In this document: positions 1 to 8,012 of the stretch, piece by piece | Layout of the letters: the number at the start of each line of letters is the position of its first letter | How positions within the stretch are numbered: the first letter of the stretch is position 1 | DNA from: Vibrio splendidus | Lineage (GTDB): Bacteria > Pseudomonadota > Gammaproteobacteria > Enterobacterales > Vibrionaceae | NCBI RefSeq assembly: GCF_003345295.1 | Contig: NZ_CP031056.1 | Span: forward strand, 372,001 to 436,000 | Length of the DNA stretch: 64,000 nt | Direction: 5' to 3' | The notes under the pieces: model-generated | The model's database searches: none | Seen by the model: the letters and a program-made list of their open reading frames with translations, nothing else | Told to the model about the DNA's origin: nothing | Program-made: the position numbers and the translations under genes

Positions 1-558
1 ACCGATCAGTAGAGGGTTCATTGCACCGCGAGATGCGCCGTTGTTCTCATCACCTAACGCTAAAATGGCAAACATCAACACTGCAGTAATCACGAATTCC
101 ACAGCAAAAGCGCCGAAGAAAGAAAGTGAAGCATGTGGGTAAGTCGAGAAGATACCAGCAGTTGATAGTGCGTCTTGGCTGCTACGAACGAAGTTATGTG
201 CGATTTCGTAGTCAGTAAATAGGTTGCTGTACAGGCTGTAAACCAATGCTGCAGAGCAGAAAGCGCCAAGCAGTTGCGAAATGATGTAAGGCACCACTTT
301 CGCTTTATCAAAGCCATGGAACATGGCCAGTGCAATCGTTACGGCTGGGTTGATGTGCGCGCCTGAAACGCCGGCAGTACAGTAAATTGCAATCGCAACA
401 CCGAAGCCCCAGATGATGCTGATTTCCCATTGTCCGAATGTCGCACCAGTTAATACCAGAGCGGCCACACAGCCAACGCCAAAGAATATGAGTAATCCTG
501 TACCGATAAATTCAGCCAAGCATTGCCCAAATAAAGAAGGGTGTTTGTTTGTTGTCAT
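1..558 (-). CDS. glpF: Glycerol uptake facilitator GlpF (MIP family), 3' end cut by window
   Basis: The first 186 codons of an aquaglyceroporin are present; the rest lies off the left edge. The translation starts MTTNKHPSLFGQC and tracks E. coli GlpF closely, with GTGLLIFFGVGC in helix 1 and the first NPA signature in SGAHINPAVTIAL. The second NPA region is beyond the window. GlpF is an inner-membrane channel for passive glycerol entry; glycerol kinase, usually the next gene, would be outside the window. The ATG at 558 is the only sensible start, as the GlpF-type cytoplasmic N-terminus follows it directly. The roughly 590-bp upstream leader carries repeated GlpR-like half-sites, so glycerol 3-phosphate control is likely by inference. 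Confidence 0.93.
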   Translation of the reverse strand, partial: MTTNKHPSLFGQCLAEFIGTGLLIFFGVGCVAALVLTGATFGQWEISIIWGFGVAIAIYCTAGVSGAHINPAVTIALAMFHGFDKAKVVPYIISQLLGAFCSAALVYSLYSNLFTDYEIAHNFVRSSQDALSTAGIFSTYPHASLSFFGAFAVEFVITAVLMFAILALGDENNGASRGAMNPLLIG

Positions 559-610
559 GTTCGAGTCCTTTTTAGTTTTGCTTATCTAGCACGTGTATTG
601 TGCATATATT

Positions 611-740
611 TGCGAACTCGAAAATAAACGAACATCAAAAGTGAGCGTTTGAGCATAAAATTGTTAATTAAAGTCACTTGAAATGTTAATCCGAACACTT
701 TTGCTCGAAAAAGATGCTCGCATGAACGTCATTGCTCGAA
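611..740 (-). promoter_or_regulatory. Candidate GlpR operator cluster upstream of glpF
   Basis: Several DeoR/GlpR-style half-sites cluster here. GCGAACTCG and CGAACAT lie at 612-634 (minus strand ATGTTCG), GAGCG-TTT-GAGC at 643-654, and TTGCTCGAA occurs twice in direct orientation at 701-709 and 732-740, 31 bp apart, with ATGCTCG between them at 714-720. GlpR of enteric bacteria recognises TTCG-rich inverted half-sites. The assignment rests on position upstream of glpF and on base pattern only. Confidence 0.45.
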
Positions 741-1148
741 TTGATAGGTTGCGAAGCCGCTCAAACTACCTATATGTAAATGAATGCGCAACTGGTACGA
801 GGAGTTTATGTTTGGATTTGTGATGCTACTTCGTGAGTGGCGGATTATTAGACTTAATTAGGGAGGGCTGTGTGATGTTTTTGCTATGTAACAAGGGCGT
901 TAACAAATGAGCTTATATGCATAAATGAATAAACTGCCAACTATGTTGTAGTTTGGCAGTTTTAATAGTTAGTCAGTTCATGGCTTTTAACTTGCCGTAG
1001 TTGGTTAACAACAAGTTATAAAGAATTGTCTACGATCGGTGTTTGAGACTCTAGTTATTGAACGATGTTTGATATTGAATTAATCAAATACGGATACTCA
1101 GGTACAGCCTAAGTTCGATCTTCTCTCGCAATAGATATGATAATTTTA
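741..1148. other. Non-coding spacer between glpF leader and rtxE
   Basis: No convincing reading frame is seen on either strand. Apart from the hairpin at 931-963 nothing is recognisable. The stretch separates the glpF leader from the 3' end of the rtxBDE operon. Confidence 0.5.
931..963 (-). terminator. Probable terminator of the rtxBDE operon
   Basis: The arm AAACTGCCAA-CTA pairs with TAG-TTTGGCAGTTT around a 5-base loop with one bulged base. On the minus strand it is followed by TTTATTCATTT. It lies about 190 bp beyond the rtxE stop, and no plus-strand gene precedes it. Confidence 0.5.
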
Positions 1149-3347
1149 TTACCCTATCTGTTGTTTCCAGAGTTTGGCATAAAGCCCTTCTTTCTCAACC
1201 AGCTCATCGTGAGTTCCGTTTTCACACACTTGGCCTTTATCAAGAACTAGAATGTTATCCGCATGACGAAGAGTGTTGAGGCGGTGTGCGATGCTAATTA
1301 CGGTTCTACCTCGACAGATCTCGTCCATGTTGCTCATGATGGCAGCTTCAGAGTTATAATCGAGAGCAGAAGTCGCTTCATCAAGCAGCAAAATTCGAGG
1401 GTTTACGAGTAAGGCTCTTGCCAATGCGACACGTTGACGCTGACCACCAGATAGAGAAGAGCCTTTCTCACCAACAGGTTGATCGAATCCGTGGGGAAGC
1501 TCTTCAATAAATTCTAGAGCGCCAGCAAGTTGCGCTGCGTGGCGCATCTCTTCATCTGAAGCTTGTGGCTTACTTAGGCGAATGTTATCTGCAACACTTC
1601 CTGAGAAAAGAATGCTGTCTTGCAACACAACACTCATATTGCGGCGTAACGATATAGGGTCCGCGATAGCTAGGTCCATACCGTCGACCAACACTTGACC
1701 ATGCTGGGGAACATACAAGCGTTGTAGTAGCCGGGTTATGGTGCTTTTCCCTGAGCCCGATGGGCCTGTAATACCGATAAATTGCCCTGGTTTTATTTCT
1801 AATGAGAGGTTAGCTAGTACCTCTGGAGCGTCTTCGTGGTAACGGAATCTAATGTTGTGAAACTCTATGCCACCATTGAGTTCAGGGACAGAAGCTAGCC
1901 CCTGTTTACTGTTTTCTTTTGGTTCATCAAGAATGTCACCCACTCGCTTCAATGCAATGAGAGTATGTTGAAAGTCTTGCCAAATTTGAGCAAGTCTAAG
2001 TACCGGTTGGGTAACATGACCAGCTAACATATTGAATGCGACCAATTCACCGGGCGTTAGCTCACCATTTAGTACAGCGCTGACTCCCCACCATAGCAAT
2101 AATGCGGCGGTAAGCTTTTGGATAAGTGCGATGCTTTGCCCTGCGATTAACCCAGACTTTTGAGCATCGAAACTACGCTTTAGTTGCTGGCTGAGTATGC
2201 GTTGCCATTGATGTAAGAATCGATGTTCAGTCGCAGTTGTTTTAATGGTTTCAATGCCTGTTACTGCTTCAGTTAAAAAGGTTGTGGCGTCGGCGTCTGA
2301 TTCGTATTCTGATTCCACTTTTTTTCTTATTAAGGGGCCAGCGATAAGCCAAAGTAGGAAGTAGATGATCAATGAACCGATGACTAACCAAGTCAGAGTA
2401 CTAGCATAGTGGAACATGACGGCGATAAAGACAGCCACAAAAATTAAGTCGAGTACTAACATTAACGTCGAACCCGTTAAAAACTGACGGATTTGTGCCA
2501 TTTCACGAACTCGCGCAATGATTTGCCCGGTTTGTCTCTGCTTAAAATAAGTGAGTGGAAGGCCAACTAAGTGACGATAAAGGCGCCCTGATAGCTCTGC
2601 ATTAACCTGACTCGCCAAATGACCAAAGACGGTATTGCGTAAGTAGCTGTATGCTGGTTCAGCAATAGCTAATGCGAGCATGGCCATTGCGAGCACATGA
2701 AGACTTGATAAACTGCGACCTACTAGTACTTTGTCGATGACATTTTGAAATAGCAACGGGCTTACTAGTGCGAATATCTGAAGTGCAATAGCATAGAAAA
2801 ACACATCACGCATCTGGCTTTTTTGACGCCAAATAGAGGGGGCAAACCAACTAAGGCCAAATTTCACTTCTTTGTTACTTAGTCTTTCATCCGCGACCAG
2901 CATTACCTTGTACATCGATAATTGACTACTCAGACTAAGCTCACTCTGTTGGTCTAATTGAGTGGTTGGGTCATATAAAAGAGAGGAACCATCGGCTGAC
3001 TTTGTGAGCACTTTCCAACTATTGTCGATTTCAATTAAAACGGGTAGTGGAAGGGTATCTAACTCGTTTGATTTTACTTTCGTTACTTGACTTTTCAGGC
3101 CGATATAATCCGCCGCTTCCCTTATTTGCATGTCGCTCAAATTGGAATGATTTACACCCAATGCATGTTTTAGCTGTGTTTTAGTCGATTTCTTGTGAAA
3201 GTGATTTCCGGCATAAACGACGGCGTCTATTCCGCCATTATCTTTTGTGGCAGATATATCTTGATTGCTAGAGGTATCTTGAGTGCAAGATGTATCTTGG
3301 GCGATAGACACATCTTGTGTTGTTGATAAGGCCATATCCATTCTCAT
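1149..3347 (-). CDS. rtxE: MARTX type I secretion ABC transporter RtxE
   Basis: This 732-residue ABC exporter is the second of two ATPases in the locus. An N-terminal C39-peptidase-like domain (about residues 40-150) lacks a catalytic cysteine, as in HlyB-type chaperone-like domains. A six-helix transmembrane domain follows. The nucleotide-binding domain has Walker A GPSGSGKST near residue 530, the LSGGQ signature near 630, Walker B ILLLDEATSALD and an H-loop SIAHRL. In V. cholerae, RtxB and RtxE act together with RtxD and TolC to export the MARTX toxin; TolC is not in this window. The gene overlaps rtxD by 4 bp (ATGA), indicating translational coupling. The start is slightly uncertain because two more ATGs follow at codons 3 and 5; the ATGA overlap favours 3347. 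Confidence 0.93.
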   Translation of the reverse strand: MRMDMALSTTQDVSIAQDTSCTQDTSSNQDISATKDNGGIDAVVYAGNHFHKKSTKTQLKHALGVNHSNLSDMQIREAADYIGLKSQVTKVKSNELDTLPLPVLIEIDNSWKVLTKSADGSSLLYDPTTQLDQQSELSLSSQLSMYKVMLVADERLSNKEVKFGLSWFAPSIWRQKSQMRDVFFYAIALQIFALVSPLLFQNVIDKVLVGRSLSSLHVLAMAMLALAIAEPAYSYLRNTVFGHLASQVNAELSGRLYRHLVGLPLTYFKQRQTGQIIARVREMAQIRQFLTGSTLMLVLDLIFVAVFIAVMFHYASTLTWLVIGSLIIYFLLWLIAGPLIRKKVESEYESDADATTFLTEAVTGIETIKTTATEHRFLHQWQRILSQQLKRSFDAQKSGLIAGQSIALIQKLTAALLLWWGVSAVLNGELTPGELVAFNMLAGHVTQPVLRLAQIWQDFQHTLIALKRVGDILDEPKENSKQGLASVPELNGGIEFHNIRFRYHEDAPEVLANLSLEIKPGQFIGITGPSGSGKSTITRLLQRLYVPQHGQVLVDGMDLAIADPISLRRNMSVVLQDSILFSGSVADNIRLSKPQASDEEMRHAAQLAGALEFIEELPHGFDQPVGEKGSSLSGGQRQRVALARALLVNPRILLLDEATSALDYNSEAAIMSNMDEICRGRTVISIAHRLNTLRHADNILVLDKGQVCENGTHDELVEKEGLYAKLWKQQIG

Positions 3348-4705
3348 CTCTCTCGTAGCGACTCAGCTTGGTATTCACGTATTGGGCTAAGTATATAGTC
3401 GATAACTCGGCGCTTATCCGTTTTGATTTCTGCAACAACGGACATACCAGGCGTTAGCTCAACGCTTTCTCCGTTAATTAAGATATTGTTATTGATGAGT
3501 TTAACTTGGGCTGGGAAAACAAGCCCTAGACGCTCATCCGTGGTCGAATCACGAGAAATACTTAACAACTCCGCTTCGATAGTGCCGTAGCGAGTATATG
3601 GAAACGCATCTACTTTTACGGTCACTGACTGTCCGGGATAAACAAAACCTACATCTTTGTTGAGAATCTGTATCTCTGCTTGCTGAACGGAATTTCCAGG
3701 GACAATAATCATCAAGTTTTGTGCAGGTTGAAGTACCGCGCCTAGCGTGTAAATGCTGAGTTGCTGCACCGTGCCATCGACAGGGGAGCGGATTATTTCT
3801 AATTGTTCACGCTCACGAACTTTAGATAACTCTTGAGCTAACCCAACCAACTGCAACTTTGCTTGCTTTCGTTTCTCAAGCCACTCTCTTTGCTTTTGTG
3901 CTTTGAAACCGGTTAACCTCTCTTCAAGGCTGTGATATTGGGATTTCAAAACCTCTAATTCAGCTCGCTGCTGAGACACTTGACGCTGAACCTCCAGTAG
4001 CTCTTTTTCTTGCTCTAGATACTCTACGTGTCCAATGACTTTTATTTGATTCAACGTTTTTCGTGCCGCGAGTCTTTGGTTAATATTTTCGGTCAACTGA
4101 ATTAAGGCGTTGATGTCGCTTTGACGGGCTGCCTGTGATGCATTGTTGACGTGCATTTCTGCCTTGATACTTGCAAGAGTCGACTCGTACTCGCGTTTCT
4201 CGCTAAGGTGGTTTTCATTGATTAATGTCTGCTGTGCCGATGGTAAGGTCGAAAATAGAAGGTCTTTAGAGAGTGGAAGGCCACTGTTCAGAGATCGGTA
4301 GCGAACTAACTCATTTGTCTGATATTCGGATTGAGTGATGAGACGTGTAATATCTTGATTAATGCCTAGGGTGTCGAGAGTAAGAAGTGGCGCGCCTTTA
4401 TCAACTCGCTGCCCGTCCTTAACGTGAATGGAGAGGACTCTACTTTGTTCATAAGATTGAATTACTTGTGAACGTCCAGAGACAACGAAACGCCCGGTTG
4501 CTGTCGCTTGTACGTCCAGTTTTCCCCAATACGCCCAAAGCAATACCGCCATTACCCCTAGGCTAAGAGTGATTGCCGTTAAACGAGCAAATGGTGAAGG
4601 AGGGCGCTGTGACAAAGCGAGGTGTGCAGGCAAAAACTCGTAGTGGTTCTCTGCGGCTTGGTTGAACTTGAATCTAGCCAAGAATTGCTTTATTACGCTT
4701 TTCAT
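3344..4705 (-). CDS. rtxD: MARTX type I secretion membrane-fusion protein RtxD (HlyD family)
   Basis: This 453-residue periplasmic adaptor links the inner-membrane ABC pair to TolC. It has a short cytoplasmic N-terminus, one transmembrane helix around residues 45-65 (LSLGVMAVLLWAYWG), a biotinyl-lipoyl half-motif, a long alpha-helical hairpin rich in Q, E, K and R (about 100-320), the second lipoyl half near IIRSPVDGTVQQL, and a C-terminal beta domain ending in the HlyD-like PGMSVVAEI segment. I place the start at 4705, not at the upstream in-frame ATG at 4747, because 4705 forms an exact ATGA overlap with the rtxB stop and has AGAGGA nine bases upstream. The gene also overlaps rtxE by 4 bp, so rtxB-rtxD-rtxE form one coupled operon. 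Confidence 0.94.
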   Translation of the reverse strand: MKSVIKQFLARFKFNQAAENHYEFLPAHLALSQRPPSPFARLTAITLSLGVMAVLLWAYWGKLDVQATATGRFVVSGRSQVIQSYEQSRVLSIHVKDGQRVDKGAPLLTLDTLGINQDITRLITQSEYQTNELVRYRSLNSGLPLSKDLLFSTLPSAQQTLINENHLSEKREYESTLASIKAEMHVNNASQAARQSDINALIQLTENINQRLAARKTLNQIKVIGHVEYLEQEKELLEVQRQVSQQRAELEVLKSQYHSLEERLTGFKAQKQREWLEKRKQAKLQLVGLAQELSKVREREQLEIIRSPVDGTVQQLSIYTLGAVLQPAQNLMIIVPGNSVQQAEIQILNKDVGFVYPGQSVTVKVDAFPYTRYGTIEAELLSISRDSTTDERLGLVFPAQVKLINNNILINGESVELTPGMSVVAEIKTDKRRVIDYILSPIREYQAESLRER

Positions 4706-6807
4706 GCGTTTGAATCCTCTTGTTTGAGCTCTTGTTGAAGTTGCCACAACTGTTTGTACTGTTTACCCAACGTTAATAATTGTTGGTGACTGCCTTGCTC
4801 GACGATACTCCCTTGGTGAAGAACAATAATTCGATCACAATCTCGTACGGTGGATAATCGGTGAGCGATAGTTATGACCGTTCGGCCCTTTGCGATGTTC
4901 GCCATATTGGATTGAATCAACGCCTGTGATTCATCGTCAAGTGCACTAGTAGCTTCATCTAAAATAATGATTTTGGGGTTAGAAAGCAGAGTTCGTGCAA
5001 TCGCGAGCCGTTGCTTCTGCCCGCCAGAAAGAGATTGCCCGCCTTCGGCTAATATCGTGTCATAGCCAATTGGGAGCTTCATAATAAACTCGTGGGCTCC
5101 AGAGAGCTTCGCCGCTTCGATAACCTCTTCTAAGCTTGCCTCAGGTTTTGATTGGGCAATATTCTCGCAAACGCTTTTGTTAAATAAATAGTTTTCTTGC
5201 AGCACTATGCCGATTTGTTGGCGCAGTTGCTGAATACTAATTTGATTCAGTGGAGTGTCATCAACCGTGATTAACCCTTGCTCTGGGTTGTATAGTCGCA
5301 GTAATAATCGAGCTAAGGTGCTTTTCCCAGAACCAGATGTGCCGACAACGCCTAAGGTTTCTCCTGCTTGTATATCCAAAGATAAATTATGGAGAGTAGG
5401 AGGGGTATCAAGTTGGTAACGAAACAGAACGTTTTTGAAAGAAATAGCCCCTTGCATTGTCACCATGTCGTTACCTGTATGTTGTTCTACCGGCAAATTG
5501 AGCATGTCTCCTAATTTCTCTAACGCTACGCGGGTTTGAATAAACTGCCCCCATAGTTCGACCATACGAGATAAGGGTTGAGCGATGTGATTCGTCATCA
5601 TGTTGAAGGCAATGAGTTGGCCAATAGTCATCTCCAATGACAATACTTCAGTTGCTCCTAGCCATAAAATACCGACACTGGTTACCTTCTGTATAAGTTG
5701 AACAGCATGATTAGAGCGATTGTTAATTTGTTGGACTACGTATCCAGTAGAAACCATTTTTTCTGTTTGTTCGTCCCAACGGCGAACAAAGCGTGGCTCT
5801 ACGGCTAAACTTTTTAGAGTTTCACTGCCAGCCACTGTTTCTGTTAGAAATGAGGTGTTTGCAGCAGCATGTGTAAATTGCTCTTCTACCGCCGTTTGCA
5901 TTCGAGGCGTAAGCCACCAAGCGAGCAATACATAAAGAGGAATGGTTGCAATAAATAACAATGTGAGGGTCGACGAAAGTAAGCTCATTACGTAGAGAAA
6001 GACAAACATGAACAAGAACTCGACAGTTAAAGTAAACATCGAGCCTGTCAAAAACTCTCGTACGGTATCTAGCTCACGTACTCTAGTGACGATAGCGCCT
6101 ATTTGGCGTGTTTTGAAGAACATCAAAGGAAGGCCAAACAAGTGCTTTACCAACTTAAGCCCTAATTGAATATCAATTCTATTGGCTGTGTGCGCATATT
6201 GATATTCGCGCAAGCCGCGAAGTATAACCTCTACAATGCCAGTGATCACAAGCCCTATCACAAGCACGTCAAGGGTTGACCAAGCTTGATGTACAAGAAC
6301 TTTATCCATCACAACCTGAAAAAATAGCGGTGAGATTAAGGCGAGTATTTGCAATACAAAAGAAAACAAAAAAATTTCCCCGAGTATTCTTTTGTGTTGC
6401 AAAAACTCAGGAATGAACCAGGTGATATCAAAACGTGATTGAGGTTTTTTTATTTCAAGCCAACTTTTTTTCCATATCGAGTTTATTTTATCATAGGGAA
6501 TCACTTCAGGAGATTCTTTATTAGGGTTTTGTATTAAACAAGATTCTTTATTAGCTTTAGCTAAAATAAATGGTAAGCCTTGAGCATCAAATAGAATAAC
6601 AGGTGTTGTTATATTGTTAATCTTTTTTGTTTTTGAACGTTTAATTACAACATTAACTTTGTTGTTTGTTTGTATTTCCTTTAATTCATCGTTGAAGTTT
6701 TTTGATTCTTCAGTTGTGTTCTTTATATTAGTTATGTCTTTTTTTACGCCTAAAATACTTAAGTATAGGTTTATACACTTCAGGGTTAGAACTTCATTTT
6801 GTGTCAT
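4702..6807 (-). CDS. rtxB: MARTX type I secretion ABC transporter RtxB
   Basis: This 701-residue ABC exporter is the first gene of the export operon. It has an N-terminal C39-like domain without a usable catalytic cysteine/histidine pair (about residues 1-130), transmembrane helices from about 140 to 420, and an ATPase domain with Walker A GTSGSGKST near 490, LSGGQ near 590, ILDEATSALD near 615 and TIAHRL. It is homologous to RtxE but clearly diverged, consistent with a heteromeric exporter. Codons 1-130 are noticeably richer in A and T than the rest, like the adjacent intergenic region. The ATG at 6807 follows AATGAAGC. Transcription diverges from rtxH-rtxC-rtxA. Confidence 0.94.
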   Translation of the reverse strand: MTQNEVLTLKCINLYLSILGVKKDITNIKNTTEESKNFNDELKEIQTNNKVNVVIKRSKTKKINNITTPVILFDAQGLPFILAKANKESCLIQNPNKESPEVIPYDKINSIWKKSWLEIKKPQSRFDITWFIPEFLQHKRILGEIFLFSFVLQILALISPLFFQVVMDKVLVHQAWSTLDVLVIGLVITGIVEVILRGLREYQYAHTANRIDIQLGLKLVKHLFGLPLMFFKTRQIGAIVTRVRELDTVREFLTGSMFTLTVEFLFMFVFLYVMSLLSSTLTLLFIATIPLYVLLAWWLTPRMQTAVEEQFTHAAANTSFLTETVAGSETLKSLAVEPRFVRRWDEQTEKMVSTGYVVQQINNRSNHAVQLIQKVTSVGILWLGATEVLSLEMTIGQLIAFNMMTNHIAQPLSRMVELWGQFIQTRVALEKLGDMLNLPVEQHTGNDMVTMQGAISFKNVLFRYQLDTPPTLHNLSLDIQAGETLGVVGTSGSGKSTLARLLLRLYNPEQGLITVDDTPLNQISIQQLRQQIGIVLQENYLFNKSVCENIAQSKPEASLEEVIEAAKLSGAHEFIMKLPIGYDTILAEGGQSLSGGQKQRLAIARTLLSNPKIIILDEATSALDDESQALIQSNMANIAKGRTVITIAHRLSTVRDCDRIIVLHQGSIVEQGSHQQLLTLGKQYKQLWQLQQELKQEDSNA

Positions 6808-7158
6808 TATTTAAGCTTCATTGCTGATTTTTATGATGTTTAAAAAAGGGCGGCATAGTATCAGCACCTTAGAAACTCTTCAAATTTATATTTACTAATA
6901 AGTAAAATAAAACATGAAACATTTTTCTTGGAAAATGCATTGTTTATTTTTTTTATTATGATAATGAGATTTTTATGTTTTTCAATTAATAGAATATATA
7001 CTCTAAAACAAAAATAAAAGTAAGTTGATTCAAATTTTTTTGAGGTGTAAAATTAATTTATAAAACGCAACTAATTCTTATTTTGTGTTTTTCTATTTTA
7101 ATAATAGTTGTTTCCAAGGCTAATCAAGCCGTTGTATATAATTAATCGGGTTTAATTT
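6808..7158. promoter_or_regulatory. Divergent promoter region of the two rtx operons
   Basis: This 351-bp spacer contains no gene and is far more AT-rich than its surroundings, with many A and T runs at 6890-7110. It must hold the promoters for rtxBDE (minus) and rtxHCA (plus). The composition suggests H-NS-type silencing, as reported for the V. cholerae rtx locus; I could not fix individual -35/-10 elements with confidence. Confidence 0.6.
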
Positions 7159-7503
7159 ATGACAGAAAAGTTTGTTCAAACAGTATCTAGTGTTAATTAC
7201 AATAAAGGTGTTTTCTCTCTTTATTTCGTAGGTCAAGATCAAAACAATATGGCTAGCGGCGTAATGGCTGAAAATGATGGTGACCTCGAACTTAAACAAG
7301 TCGTTCATATGCCAGCTTCTGGTTTTATGTATATGGTCTCAATGGTTAAAAATATGCTCGAAGATCCTCGTATGTCGGCAGAATTTGACAAGCTAGTTGC
7401 AGCAGGTTTTTTACCTTCAGACGAGCCTAATGTTGAGCAGACTGAAGAAGTGCAGACAGAAGAAAAACCTGCGCCAAAGAAGAGAGCTTCTAAAGCTAAA
7501 TAA
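7159..7503 (+). CDS. rtxH: Conserved small protein of the MARTX locus (RtxH position)
   Basis: This 114-residue cytoplasmic protein is the first gene of the toxin operon, in the position of V. cholerae rtxH, 26 bp upstream of rtxC. It has a folded-looking N-terminal part (about 1-85, alternating beta-like strands followed by a helix FDKLVAAGF) and a low-complexity tail that runs from acidic (about 92-103) to strongly basic (KPAPKKRASKAK). There is no signal peptide or membrane segment. No function is established for this family, and I infer only that it acts with toxin production or activation because of its fixed position. The symbol follows position as much as sequence. Confidence 0.75.
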   Translation: MTEKFVQTVSSVNYNKGVFSLYFVGQDQNNMASGVMAENDGDLELKQVVHMPASGFMYMVSMVKNMLEDPRMSAEFDKLVAAGFLPSDEPNVEQTEEVQTEEKPAPKKRASKAK

Positions 7504-7529
7504 TAGCTGTATTCGGTGATATAGAGCCT

Positions 7530-7991
7530 ATGTCTATTACACATCAATCAGCAAATCTTACCTTAGCTCAAATTAAAAATTTAATTGGTGGGGTGATGTT
7601 GTTAAGTCAGCATTCTCCTCTCCACAGCAGATACGTTGTTGCTGAATGGCAGCAGCGCATTATGCCGGCGTTTGAGCTAAACCAGTTTTGCTATTACGAA
7701 GATGAACAAGGTCGCCCAATTGCATTTTGTAATTGGGCGTTTTTGTCTGAGCAGAGTCGAGATGCACTGCTATCAGGGGATCGAGAAATCTCTTTATCTG
7801 ACTGGAGGTCCGGTCAGCATATTTATATTCCAGAGATGATAGCGCCATTCGGGCATGGTCGAGAGGTCGTAAATGACCTTCGACGCCGTGTATTCCTTCC
7901 GTGGAAGGGGCAGAAAGTTTGCACTGTCCGCGGCAAGGTCGATGTTCAAAATGATCGCTGTATCAGAAAAGTACAGTGGTTTTCTATTTAA
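7530..7991 (+). CDS. rtxC: Toxin-activating lysine acyltransferase RtxC (HlyC family)
   Basis: This 153-residue member of the toxin-activating acyltransferase family would transfer a fatty acyl group from acyl-ACP to toxin lysines. The HlyC motif SSPLHRNW appears as QHSPLHSRY, placing the catalytic histidine at H32. The second conserved block, IDWIAPFGD in HlyC, reads PEMIAPFGH, so the position of the catalytic aspartate (D92 in HlyC) is glutamate E102. The protein is also shorter at the C-terminus than HlyC (170 residues). RtxC has been found dispensable for some MARTX activities in V. cholerae, so its activity here is uncertain. It ends 21 bp before the rtxA start. Confidence 0.88.
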   Translation: MSITHQSANLTLAQIKNLIGGVMLLSQHSPLHSRYVVAEWQQRIMPAFELNQFCYYEDEQGRPIAFCNWAFLSEQSRDALLSGDREISLSDWRSGQHIYIPEMIAPFGHGREVVNDLRRRVFLPWKGQKVCTVRGKVDVQNDRCIRKVQWFSI

Positions 7992-8012
7992 CCCAAATTT
8001 AGAGTTTTTTTT

